A stretch of 64,000 nt of DNA, taken from NCBI GenBank assembly GCA_964057225.1, contig OZ059896.1:14492501-14556500 (forward strand). The letters are read 5' to 3'. The position numbers and the translations under genes were made by a program. The stretch comes from Auanema rhodensis. Lineage: Eukaryota > Nematoda > Chromadorea > Rhabditida > Rhabditidae. The stretch's first letter is position 1; every line of letters begins with the position of its first letter. Below, one piece after another: positions 38,009 through 50,617 of the stretch. Under the pieces are notes generated by a model, which had not been told where the DNA came from, did not search any database, and saw only the letters and a list, made by a program, of their open reading frames with translations.

Positions 38009-39058
38009 TACTTAACTTTGCAATTCATGTACATTTACGTACAAATACCTATGTATATCTTTCTTATTAACAATGAATATTATCATTTTCACAAGTTTTA
38101 TCTTAATTTCTTAATTTTTCAATAAAACAAATCTTTGATATGCTCCTTTACTATACATATATAGTGAAATTGTAGCTGTGAACAAACATATGGTTCGTCT
38201 ATTCTCAAGTATATAATTATCGTTTACGAATTTGTTGTTTTTTATCTTTTCTTCTCCCTGAAAAAAAAAGAATATATCCACAAAAATGAACAAATGAATG
38301 AAGAATCTTTTTATTGAGTTTATATGCTAATTAAGATGATTTTTTCGATTTTACGATCAACAAACCAAATACAATTCTCGATTTTAATTTGGATTTTAAT
38401 GCTTCTTCACCTTGTGCTTCTGCTCTGAAATGTTGTGAACAAAAAAAATAGAAAAGGGAGATGAATCTGAAGCTGGAAGAATGTCTATTGCCTTCTCTTC
38501 TTTCTTCTTCCCTTTTTAGTAAAATCCTCAATTCACGAAAATTGTGCAACTTTTCTTTCTATTAAATTAGAACAACAAAAAAAAATTTTTTAACTCTCTA
38601 TGTTCATTTTAATTTTTAAAATTCTTTTTTTTTCTTTTTCTTTTTCTTCTTATTTTAATTTTTATTGACATACATATCTATGCTCTTGTTTCTTATTTCA
38701 TATACTTCATCATGTGCTTCTTACTCATTGTCGTTGTCTCATCGTTGTCGTTTACTTCCTCATTAACGTGCAACCAAATATCTTATTCGTTTTTCTATTT
38801 ATATATAAATCTATCCAAAGCTATATTATATAAATTATCTCTCTATAATGTCTTCTCTCTCTCTTTCTTTCATTCTCTTTATCCACGTATATATCGTTTA
38901 ATCGTGTATTTCTTTCTCTTTCCCTGTTTTTCTTTTTTTTTTCCTCAACTCTCGCATCTCATAACAAATCATATTTTCAGGTAATTGAAAGACATTTGTA
39001 GTAAAAGAAGATTTTTGGCCAAATAAAATAATAAATTTTTTATTAAAAAACCTACAGA

Positions 39059-42000
39059 ATGGATGATTATTATGATGAGATTATACCATTGTCTTTCTTT
39101 CGACAAGATATAACCATAGTTATCATATATTCTGTATTCTATGGACTTGTCTTTATTATTGGTTAGTTAACATATAATATATAATCTTATAATTATATTA
39201 AAAATATATATTGTTTAATTTATATTTATATTATTATATAATTATAATTATAATTAGTCAATATTTCATATTTAATTCATTTAAAGGACTGTTAGGCAAT
39301 GTGTTTGTTGTTCTGGCCGTTGTCTCACATGCTCAACTACGAAGTACTACTGATTATTTGATTTCTTCACTTGCTTTGGCTGATCTTCTTATAATTCTAT
39401 TTTGCCTACCAACTACACTACTTAATAATATCTTAACAGGTAAAAATTATAAAAAAATAAATGAGCAATGAATTGAGCGTATGTATTGAAGAAATCGAAG
39501 AAAGGGGAGGAGGGTATAGAATAATAACAAGAGAAGGGGATAGAACAAGAGTTATGCTTATTCATTTATCAACTTTTCAATGTTCAATCTCTTTGCAACG
39601 TAATTGGAAATTAAATTTTTTTTTCGTTCAGAATGGCATCTTGGTGTTCTATTCTGTAAAATGTCAACCTGGATCAATTCAACGACATCATGCGCTTCTA
39701 TCTATACTTTGGTGGCTGTTACAGCTGATAGGTAATTTCCGTTTTTTCTTGTTTTAGAACTTATTTGATTAGAAAAAAAGCTTGGAAGGAAATGAAGAGC
39801 ATGAACCGGAGCAGACTCATTTTTCCATTCGAAATTAATGAACAACATTAGCATTTGCTCAATAAAATTCTGAATTGAAATGTGGCATTTTTGAGCGAAT
39901 TTCATAAAAAAATTAAAGATGTACTTGAGAAAATTCATATAAAAATAAAGAAAATAATAAACAACCGTTTATTACAGCTTTTTCACGTAAAAATGAAAAA
40001 AACTGTACACGTATAGTTTACGTGTGATCAATTTCTTTAAAGAATCAATATTCAAATTTAAGTGAGAAATAATAAAAATTTCAGATATTTGGCCATTTGC
40101 CATACATTGAAATATACATTATGGGAAACAACATATACTTTATATGCAATTGGAGCTATTTGGATTATCAGCGGTGTTCTGGCTATACCCAATCTATTCA
40201 GTATGGATGAGGTATGAATCAAGAAAAGTTTTTATAGTTAAATATATAATATTTCATATTTTAGGTAAATATGGTATACAACAATCAAAATTTAACTGTT
40301 TGCATTGCAAGTTCAGATCAAAAAGTATAGTTTTATATTTTAAAAATTATTATTATTTTTTTTAAATTAATTATAATTTCAGTTACATTTTATAATTGTA
40401 AATTTAACATTGGCATTTGTTGTACCATTCTTACTTATATCTGTTTCATACACAAAAATCTTTATAACTGTTTCAAATCATCGAAGTTTAGCAGTTGATG
40501 CTCATGTAAGTTGAATAATTTCAAATAAAAATATATTGTCAACATCATTTTCTTCTTTTTTTCTTTCTTTTTCTAACTATTAGAACATTTTCTCATTCAA
40601 ATCGACATATATATTTTCGTCTTTTTTTTCTTCAAAATAATCAATTTTTTATTATTTATTTTTATTAAATATTATTATTATTATTACTGGAAAATCTTTT
40701 AATTTCATTTATTTCAGATACGTGATGAACGTGTTAAATTGCGTGTAGCTACAATGATGTTGACAGTAATTGTCTTATTTGCTCTCTGTTGGCTGCCCTT
40801 ATATGGTAAGCTAAAATCATTCATTTTTTTATTTTTTTAAATTTCGTTTTTTGATTTTTTCGTTTCTTCTTTTTCTTCAACATATATTGCTTTGAATTCA
40901 CTGTTTTCATAATTAATTTTCTTTTCATCATTCTTATATTCTACTTCTTCAATCTTATATAACTCAAGCGAATACTTGTGTCAAGTAAATTCATGAAAGA
41001 AATTTAAATAGAAGGAAGAAAACGTTTTTTTTCTTTCGTTCATTCTTGCATTCTTTGAAAATGAAAACAAGAAACTTGAAGTTATGTATGTGCAATGAAA
41101 CAGATGATAGGAAGTATGTGTTTGAAGAAGATGAATTTGCGTCGTGAAATTAGTTAAATTATAAGAAGCGACTTAAGCTTTCCATCCCATAACTCAGCTA
41201 ATCGTCATTCGTCAAAAGATTTTAAACCATTCATCGCATATAGCTCATGCTTACTAGTTATTGGATTTTTCATTTTTCTTTCTCAAAACGTATTCTTCTT
41301 TCTCTCTCCTCCCTGCCGCTCTTTCAACTCAGCTAGAAGGGAAGAGAAGGGGAACCAGCAATCTTTCAAAGCCAGTAAACCTGCTTGTCAGATAGTTTTG
41401 AAAAGAAAAAACTGAGCCAGCAATAAGGAGAACCAATTGAATGAAAGGAAAATGGCAGGGAGATTGCCAAAAGAAAATTTATTATTTTTTTTGAAAGAAA
41501 AATTAGCTAAAACTTGAAGAAGACAGTGAGATTATGAATTATCAAGCAAGAAACAACCTCATTTCAGGTATTTACATCTATTTCTTCTTTTTTGCTGATC
41601 ATACATCACATACATTTGTTATCGCATCACAGGTATATAGTTAGCTAATTATATTAATAATATATATTTATATATTTATAATAATAACAATTAATTTATT
41701 ATAAATTTCAAATAATAAAAAAAAAGAAAAATTTTCAATATTTAAAAATAATTTTTAGGTTTTACGACCATTATTCCAATGGTTAGCCTTATTAAGCAGT
41801 TCATTGAATCCTTTCATATATATAGCCTATAGTCAGAAATATCGTAGAGCTTTTCATAGAATTTTGCTTTTACCATGTCGTTCAAGGTATTCTTTTCATT
41901 TTTTTTTGATTTCGAAAATGTTTTTCTTTCTAAGATATGAAAGAGTACGAGGCACTTTATTACGAACACATGATACTTCTTCATCACAAATGGGACAATT

Positions 42001-42286
42001 TAAAAAGGTTTTTTTTTGTTTTTTTTTAAGTTTAAAACAAAAAAATTTATATTGATTGATTAATTAATTACTTTATTTAAATTTGTTTTAGAGTTCATTG
42101 ATGGATGTGAGTTCAAACTGTGTCGGCGCTTCAACAATGGCATCTGTTGTTATGGATGGTTCAGCCTCACCAATGCTCACAATATTAGAAAGTCCAAAAT
42201 CTGATAGAAAAAACGGTACAATAATCTACAAACTAAAAAAAAGTATGTGTTATAAAAATATTTTAGAAGCAGAGTCAAGCGGATGA
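39059..42286 (+). CDS. Rhodopsin-family (class A) GPCR, peptide-receptor type
   Basis: A seven-helix receptor encoded by about nine exons. TM1 ends with GLLGNVFVVLAVVSH (the conserved N). TM2 is LISSLALADLLIILFCLP (LAxAD). ECL1/TM3 begins EWHLGVLFCKMSTWINSTTS with the disulphide Cys. The TM3 end is TADRYLAIC (DRY split across an intron). ECL2 has the paired Cys (NLTVCIASSD, with an N-glycosylation site). TM6 is LTVIVLFALCWLPLYG (CWLP), and TM7 is SSSLNPFIYIAYSQKYRRAF (NPxxY variant). The C-terminal tail is serine-rich. These features place it among neuropeptide-type receptors; the ligand cannot be assigned. A 760-bp intron splits TM6 from TM7. The ATG follows a CCTACAG acceptor by one base. 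The upstream 10 kb is gene-poor, so 5' noncoding exons may lie there. Confidence 0.9.
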
Positions 42287-42368
42287 AAACAGAGTAACCG
42301 GTTATGGAACACGTCAATGAAGCCAAATACAATCTGTGATTCTGATATCTTACACTTCTTCAGTATTA

Positions 42369-42421
<53 letters not shown>

Positions 42422-43349
42422 AACATCACATCATCTTCTTTTTCCTCAGGCATATGCTAGCCTTATCATAGGGAACATCAGAAGGTTCACGTGTTCATGA
42501 ATGAGATTACTTGATCGGTTAGTCCTCGAATACCTTACCTGTTACAATCCATAACTGCTCAATCATTCCGCCTATCACAAAACTTGCCTGAATATCATAT
42601 AACGTAATCAAGTTTCAACAAAAAGAACATTGCCAACCTTTTTTTAATTTTTTTATTAAAAAATTAAATAAAAAGAATAGAAAAAATGAAATGGGATTTA
42701 TAAACTATATGATAATATTTGCTCCTCACTTTAATAATAGTTAAATATATTTATATTTAAAAATATTTTTTTATATTTTATGTTCTTATTGTATGTTCTG
42801 GGTACGAAGTTACGAGTAAACTATTTGTTTTTTTTTCTTTTGTTTTCAATATGTTTTCCACATTAAATTATTTGAATTTAAAGAAAATTTTACATTTTCT
42901 TCATAAAAAAACAAAATAAATGAAAAAAAAAGAAAAGAAAATAGTATAATAAAGAATACTATACACATATATATATTTTAAATTTAATAGTAAATAAATA
43001 TATAAAGTACTATTATTTATTTTAAACTTTTATATAAAAGAATTAAATTTATTTCTTAACTTTGCTTTTCAATTTTCTTTCTCGTCTATAGCAATCATTT
43101 TATCTAAATCTGTCTTTTCCATTAAAGGAAAGCAGATAGACAAAAAAGAAATGACAAATGTAGAAATCCTCTCTCGGGGCTGATTCTAACTATCGATCCA
43201 ATTACCTGACAAGCAGACTTCTATACTAGTCAATTTTCCAAAATTTCAGCTTACATTCCTTAACCTAATCCCAGCAAACTCAAATCTGACAGGGACTGTT
43301 CTATTCGTTCAAAACTTAGTTTTCAATATATGAGTAATGGAATAACTCT
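42287..43349. other. GPCR 3' flank with CT tract
   Basis: AT-rich, with a (CT)n tract at 42371-42420 and AT-only stretches around 42740-43040. No gene seen. It ends where vitellogenin repeat homology begins. Confidence 0.5.
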
Positions 43350-46300
43350 AACTATAAAGAAATAAATGGAAAAATTGAATAAAGAAGGAAATGCAACACA
43401 ATCCAATGAGCGATGTTTGACTGAAATGATGGTTTTGGATATTTTCCTTCTGAGGTTTTCACGTGTTTTACGTAATTATTGTACTAATTGTATGGTATTT
43501 ATGCTAATTATGTGAAGAAAATATAAAATATAAGAAAATTTCATTTAAACTATAAGAAAATTAGTTTAATAAGCAAGGCACATCTTTGGGACGCGGATCT
43601 TGTGCTCGTAGGTCTCTTCGATCTCCTCAAGCATGTCGGTGGTCAAGACCTTCTCCTTGCGGAGTTCGCGCATCATCTTCTCAACAACTGGGAGAGACTT
43701 GCGAAGGCATCTGAAGGTCATTTGCTTGTAGGTGGTTTCGAATTCCTTCTTCTCAGTGCGGCAGCTCTTAACTGGCATCTCGGAGAAGCACATGCGGTGT
43801 CCACGCTCAAGAACGCGAGTGCGGAGCTCGGGCTCTGAAAAAAAAACAAAGTTGGGTTGCGATTGGATAAGAAACAAGCTGTACCTTCGTACTCGTTCAT
43901 AAGCTCTTCCTCGCTGCTGCTGGTCTCCTCACGGAGAATCTTGTAGTTGGACTCCTTGTTGAGCTCGTACTCGTCCATCTCGCATCTTTGGTTCTTGTGC
44001 AAGAAGCTCTTGTGGAACTCCATGAGGTCGGTGGTCTCGATGTTGTCAGCACGACGGAACTCGTTAGTTTCCTGGAATGAAATAGAATTCACAATAGTGA
44101 TGCTGGGCAATTAGAACAAACCTCGTTGTCGTAGTGTCCGCAGATTCCGCATTGCTTGTTCTTGTAAAGAGCAGAGAGTTGAATCTTGGCGTGGATTCCG
44201 TCGAAGGTGACGAGAACGTCTTCAAGATCGATCTTGTAGAGCTTCTCAGTGATGATGAAGATTCCGAAGTTCTCCAACTCTTCCTCAGACTTGATGATTT
44301 CTCCGTTGACCTTAACGATCATCTTCTCTCTCTTCAATTCGAGTTCGATGCTGTTCTTCTCGTGGTGGATGGTGAGGATCTTCTCTTCGGTGTTCTTGGC
44401 AACCTTCTCCATAAGAACGGTGAACTTGGGGATCTCAGAGGAGCAATCCTTGGCAAGAACAGTTTGGCATGGAACCATTGGAAGTCTGTAGAAGAGGTTA
44501 TCGAAGGTCTTGATCTCGTTGCTCTTGACGACGCATTCAGCGCGGGTCTCCTTCTCGATCTTCTCAGCGATGTGCTTCATGGAGTTGATAGATCCGTAGT
44601 GACGGCGGATGTTGAGGGTTGGGAGCTCGAATGGAACGACGATGTTGCGGAAGAGAACACGTTGCTCTGGGGTCTCAATGACGATGTCGCAGAAGCGGCG
44701 GCTGATTGGCTCGATGGTGAGCTTAGCCTCCATGCGTCCTTCGTACATCTTGTTGGTGAACTCAACTTGGGTGTTCATGAAGTTCCAGCTCTTGAGGAGA
44801 GAAAGGAAGTTGCGGAGGTACATCTTGTGCATTGGGCTGATCTTGTGCTCAGCAACAAGCTTGTATTGGTTCAACTTGGCGGCCTCGATGAGCTTCTCGG
44901 TCTCGGTAAGTCCGTTTTGCTCGCGCTCAACCTTCTTCATCCAGATCTTTTGGTCACGGCTTTGTTGTCCTTGGAGCTTGAGGTTCATGGTGTACTTCTC
45001 CTCAGATCCCCATTGGATTTCCATGTTTCCGATGAATTCACGGTGCATTTGATCGAACATTTGCTTGAAGGTCATTGGCATCTCTGGGTAGAGGGTTTGG
45101 ATCAAAGCCTTGAGTTCCCACTCGCGGGATTCCTCTCCGAAGGGAGTGCGACGGGCCTCAAAGTGGACACGGCAGTAACGGATCTTGTCGTCGCAGATGG
45201 CGCGGACCTCAGTCTCGAGCTTGTTCTTGATATCTCCGACAGTCTCAAGCTTGAAGGAGAGTCTGTGCTTGTAAGCCTTGACGATCTCAAGGTTCTTGAC
45301 GTACTTGGCGAAGACGTTGCGGCGTTCGCTCTCAGTCTCAGTCTTGTAGTCGGTCATCTCAACCTCGAAGTCTTCCTCCTCGGTCTCGTATCTCTTGTTC
45401 ATGGACTTCTTCTCATAGAAGTTTTCGAAAGTTGGGCTTTCCATTCTCTTGACTGGCTCGAAGACGTCCATTTCCATGTGGAAGACGATCTCGCGGACCT
45501 TCTCAGTCATGGGCTCGTACCAGATGTTGATGAGGTTGTCTCCGATAAGAACAGTCTTGTGCTCCTCGGTGGCGTAGAGTGGGAAGAATGGGCGACGGAT
45601 GCTTCCGGAAACCAAAACCTTCATTCCGGTCTTCTCGAAGTATTCACGCTCAATAGTCTCAACTGGGTAGCGAGAATCCTTGAGGTAGATGGTCTTCTCG
45701 ATGGTTTCGGGGTAGTGACGGGTTTCCTTGTCCCAGACGGCGACGTAGGTGACTGGGCGGGTCATGAGGTGGACAATGTGTCTCTTGGTCTCTGGAACCT
45801 TGAAGACGGTCTTGAGGGTGAGCTTGTCTTCCCAGTTGACGAACATTTGAAGATCGATGGGGGTGTTGATCTTGGCTCCGTGGAGAAGCTTGACTCCGGA
45901 GTAGACAACTGGAGTGCGGGCTTCAAGCTTGATGACGTGAGTGGAAGCAACCTCTGGCTTGGCAACAAGGTGGAGGCGGAGTCCGTTGAAGCGGTCAGAG
46001 CTCTTGGGCTCGAATTCAACCTTGATGTGTCCAGTGACGGTAGCGAGGGTTGGCATCTTGGATCCAAGAACGATTGGCATACCGAGGGCAGTTGGGATCT
46101 TGCGGATGGTCTCGTGAACGAAGACGGCTCCGGAAAGGGTGTAGTGGAATCCGTGGGAGAGAACACGCTCAATGTCTCCAAGCTCGATTCTTCCCTCGCG
46201 GGCGATCTTCTTGAAAAGCTCTGGGATGGTTTCCATGTCAATTGGAAGGAAAGCGTAGTCCATGTCCTTGTAACGGAAGTAGAGGAGAGCCTCTGGTTCG

Positions 46301-48883
46301 TCGTTGCTCATCTCACGGCGCTTGATGTTCAACTTCTCGGCGATGGTGCGGAGGATCTCGACTGGGCGGAAAGTGGCGGATCTCTTTCCACGGACGACAA
46401 GGGTCTCAAGTCCGGATTGCTCAACCTTGCGGATCATCTTGTTGAGGATGACGTCCATGTTGTTTTGGTAGAGTCCGATTTGAGCCAAGTACTTGTTCCA
46501 TTCTCCTCCGAAGACGGAGTCGAGGGAAGCCATGATTTCCTTGGGGAGGACAGATTCAGAGCTGAAGATGGAAGCCCAGTTGAAGGTAGCTCCAGTCATG
46601 TACTCGGTGTTGTAGAGAGTCCACTTGTTGAAGCGGCTGTCCAAGAGGTTTTGCTTAAGCTCAGTTGGGATGAGGCGGAGAGCCTTGGAAACACGGAGGG
46701 CCAAGACCTTCTCGCATGGGTTGGTGGACTTGGTGAGGGTGGAGAGGAGGTTGTAGGTGAAGACGCGGACTTGACGGCTGCGCTCAACGATGACTTGTTC
46801 AACAACTTGGCTGAGGATGGCTTCCTCTGGTCTGGTCATGAGGATGATGTTGAGGGCGGACATGCGGATCTCTGGGAGCTCCATGCGGTCCTTGTAGACT
46901 GGCATGAGGACATATTGGATCTTGCGTGGCATGACGGTGCGGAGACGGCGGAGAGCCTCGATGGCTTGGAGGCGGACGGTCTTCTCTTCCATCTTGTCAG
47001 CGATGATGGTGTTGAGGCTGTAGACGGAAACGTCAATGGCAGCGTTGGAGAGGGTCTTGATCATGAGGACCTTCTCGTAGCGGGTCTCGGCAGACTTGAA
47101 CTTGCGGATGAGTTGGTCGACGATCTTTTGCTTGAGGGAGCGAGTGCAGAGCTTCTCCTTCAATTCGTAGGCCATCTTCTCCTCGTTGTCTCCGCAGAAT
47201 CCAGAGACAATGGATCCGTAGGTGAGCCAGCAGGATTGACGGAGGACTGGGTTGCGGTGGGCAACATCAGACTCGCAGAAACGGTAGACGTCTTCAGCGA
47301 TGTATTCGGATGGGACACGGATCTCGGCGAGCATCTTGAAGAGTTGAGAAGCCTTGATGGGGTTCATTTGCTTCTTGGTCATCTTCTCAAGAAGGTGGCG
47401 GATGGTGACCTTGGTTCCGGAAAGAGCAAGGGAGTCGAAGAAGATGTGACGCATCTTCTCAACGGTCTTCTCCTCCATCTTCTCCATGTCGTACAAGAAG
47501 CGCTCGATCTTCTCGATCTCGTGCTCAGTGCAGAAACGGAGAACCTTGACAACGCGGGCGATGAGGTGGGTGGTCTCGAGTTCAACTCCGGATTCGAGGT
47601 CCTTGACAATCTTGTTGAAGATCTGCTTAACCATCTCGACCTTGTTGCTCCACATGGGGATGTGGCGAAGGTATTTCTCTTCTCCGGTCATAGCGAACAT
47701 CTCCTCGGCAATTTCCATCTCAGAGTTGTAGATGAGGGTTTCCTTCTCTTCAACTTGGATCTTCTCGATGGTCTTCTCGACCTCTCCGGCGTAGACAAGG
47801 CTGAGCTTGTTGTAGACGTAGGAGACGAGGAGTTGGTTCTTGTCGGCGATTGGGGCGAACAAGTGTTGGGAACGGAGTTCGACGTCGCGGATGAGGAACT
47901 TGTTCTCAGTGCGTCCGTGAGTGAGGTTGAAGGTCATGACGGTGGAAGAGAGCTTCTCGTCAGCGACGGTCTTCTCGCATTCTTCGCACTTCTCGACGAA
48001 GCGGCGTCCGTAACGGACTTCTGGGCGGATGTTGCACTTGTCGAAGTTGACGGACTTGGTCCATTGTTCGAATTCCTTGGATTCTTCGATTCTGGTGTAG
48101 GCAACCTCGCACTCTCCTTCGAGGGTACGCTGAAGTTCAAAAGGTTTTTGGGTTAAGCTCAGATGGCATTTACCTCGACAACGGTGAAGTAGTCGTTCTT
48201 GTGGATGTCTTCTTCCTCGGTCATGTGGTCGCGCATCTCAACTCCCTTCTTAACGTAGTTGATCTGAATTTCAAAAGATTAGAAAACTATAGGAAGAGAT
48301 TCTGAATACCTGGAGCATGTTGACGATGGACTTCTTGATGTTCTTGGACCAGGCGAGCTCTTCTCCGTCGAATTCGACATCTCCGACAAGTCCGTGCTTG
48401 TAGTTGAAGCGGATTGGGAGGGAGAGAAGACGTTCTTGCTCCTGAAACAAGGAAGATGAATTAGAAAAGAGGAAGTTTATATTACCTTCTCGAGGGTGAC
48501 CTCCTCCATGCTCTCGAATGGGAGCATTCTGAGGGTGTCGACCTCTTCCTGGCTAGTAGCCCAGCGGAGATTTCTCAATTGCATGCGGAACCAATATTCA
48601 GAAGATTCAGGTTGGATGCTGACAAGAGATTGGATACGAGTGATAGCCTTCTGGCTTTCAGAGACAGGTAAAGCAGTAGAGAGATGTCCATCGAAGAGAT
48701 AACGGTATTCACGCTCGGAGCGGAATTCGACTTCGTTGATATCGCGTCTCTCGAAAGATGGCAGACTAGCCAGGGTTAGCCCCAAGAGGCCAACGAGAAC
48801 GAGAAGTTTCATCGTTCTTGATGAGAGTCGTAGACTGTCCTTTACTGTTCAGTTCCTTTCTTATATATCAATTCATATTGACA
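43350..48883. repeat. Vitellogenin duplication unit, copy 1
   Basis: Direct repeat of the unit beginning at 50618. Homology begins at AACTATAAAG (43350) and stops immediately after the VPE1 box of the promoter (48877-48883). The only intragenic differences seen from copy 2 are in the last intron: one extra A in a poly-A run and one G/C substitution near 43863. Confidence 0.88.
43566..48812 (-). CDS. vit: Vitellogenin, copy 1
   Basis: Yolk lipoprotein precursor, in nematodes made in the intestine and endocytosed by oocytes. Six exons encode 1,670 residues. There is a signal peptide (MKLLVLVGLLGLTLA), a vitellogenin N-terminal lipid-binding module, a DUF1943-type middle, an RGKR|S furin-type site at about residue 762, and a C-terminal VWD domain from about residue 1380 to CGICGHYDNE at about 1510. 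A cysteine-containing tail ends in MCLAY. Codons are strongly biased to C-ending synonyms and GC is well above the flanks, as for a very highly expressed gene. The open frames are identical to those of copies 2 and 3. The promoter upstream of 48812 has a TATATAA box and VPE1 but diverges from the other copies just beyond it. Confidence 0.96.
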
Positions 48884-48890
48884 TGTGCTT
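48813..48890 (-). promoter_or_regulatory. Copy 1 vitellogenin promoter
   Basis: Minus-strand proximal promoter with TATATAA about 50 bp before the ATG, TTGATAT next to it and VPE1 TGTCAAT at 48877-48883. No CTGATAA was seen; the nearest GATA site is TTGATAAG at 48941-48948. The VPE names come from the C. elegans vit promoters. Confidence 0.65.
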
Positions 48891-50617
48891 CCAATCATTT
48901 TCCCATTTCATTGCATTTCCTCAGTTTTTTTTTCTTTTCTTTGATAAGATCTTAATGGCTAATCAACTATCAACTATTCATTTTTATTCCAATAATTTTT
49001 CTAATTCTTTCTAACATGGTCAAGAGAATGAGTTATTGAAATTAAAAAACTTTTTGATAATTTTTTAATTTCAATAACTCATTCAGACAGAAATTTTCAA
49101 TTCGTCTTCAATGTTTTCTCACGTTGATCCTCAGTAGTTTCGAAACTTTATAATTTTTTTTTATTTTCAGAGAATTTTATTGAATGTTGTTATAGTTAAT
49201 TATAATAACTATAAAATCACTTAAAAGTTAAGAATATGTTTAATTTTTTATTTTCTTCTTATGTTAAAGATTTTAAAAATACAGGATAATCAATTTCTTA
49301 TTTTAAAAATTAGTTATGAAAATCAGATAAAAAGTTTAATGCACCCTTGATTGATTGGAGATTAGAAGAGATTGCGTGCATTCGACGTGTTATGGTCTCA
49401 AGTGAATATTGGATTTCATTTACAAAGACTAACATTTAGATTGAAATTGTTTATATTTACAAATTTTTTTATAAATGAATTATTGTAATTTTAATTTGTT
49501 TATCAAATTGTATTTTTATATATTTTTTTTTATTTTTGAAATAAATAAATATTTAACTTCAAATAAAAATATAAAAATAATATATATTTTATTATATAAT
49601 AATTTAAAAATAATAATTATATTGAATTAAGTTAAAATAACTTGTTTCTCTCATAATATCACATACGTATACTAGAACTTTCTTCCGAAAAATATGACAT
49701 TATGTTGTTATTTTTAAATTTTCAAATTAAAAATATATAAAATATAAAATAATATTTTTATTGATTTTACGATATTTTTGATGATATTTGCAAATACAGC
49801 AAGCTCTCTCCCCAGATAACTTACAGAGGTATTAAGTGGAATTTCAAAAATTAACGAAAAATTTAGATTGTTGGGATGATTATTCTTAATTTAAAAACTT
49901 TTAAAATAGAAATTCAATTGCTTATTATCATAAATGCTTGATCTTTTTGCTGTTTAATGACATTTTCAAAGACGTTTTGACTTGAGATGCCAATCAATCA
50001 TAATTCCTGTGGATTACTATAGTGTGTAGTTCATATTTAATTCTTTTACATTTCAATATTCTATATAGATATATATATTCTTTGGTATTATAATCTATTA
50101 TGAATATGATATTCTTAGTAAATAGGAGTAAAAGACAAATAAAAACTAAGAAAGGTTTTTGATACATTTACAGAAGAAGAACCACGCACATACCAGGATG
50201 AATCAATGATCTAGAAATATTAATATGGATGGAGCCTGTACCTGGAAGATAAGAAGCTGATGAAAAAATTTAATTTAGGATTGCTACAGTAGCACAAGGA
50301 GCAGAATTAAGGAAAAAACAAACGTAGAGTTGAAAAGTTAGAGAAAGAGAGTAGCCAATTTTTTGACAAAGCCTGTGAAATCTGAGAAACGTACAGTACA
50401 ATATATTGAAAGAGAGACAAAATCAAATAGGAAATCTGCACAGTATTTTGAAATAAAGAAAAGTATTTTCTTTGTAATATTTTATGTCACAATATCATAA
50501 TGTAGTCTCCAAGATTCATCATTTCTTATCAGAATTTGATTTCATAATTTGAAGAATGATATATGAATTTGACCCATTAAAGTCATTGTACTAATATTAC
50601 AAATTCATTAGGAATGA
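48884..50617. other. Unique spacer between vitellogenin copies 1 and 2
   Basis: 1.7 kb of very AT-rich DNA with no gene seen. It contains the 24-bp-armed hairpin at 49026-49084. Confidence 0.6.
49026..49084. repeat. Perfect 24-bp inverted repeat with 11-nt loop
   Basis: Arms 49026-49049 and 49061-49084 are exactly complementary; the loop is 49050-49060. It sits about 140 bp beyond the copy 1 homology breakpoint. It may be a foldback or MITE remnant, or a transcript hairpin. Confidence 0.9.

Noticed and set aside
44134-48156. 1,340-residue open frame antisense to vitellogenin, repeated at 51401-55423 and 57199-61221
   Set aside because: It is a by-product of codon bias: the yolk gene almost never uses TTA, CTA or TCA, so the complementary frame lacks stops. 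The peptide is a biased L/V/D/E mixture with no domain, and it lacks its own splice or promoter signals.
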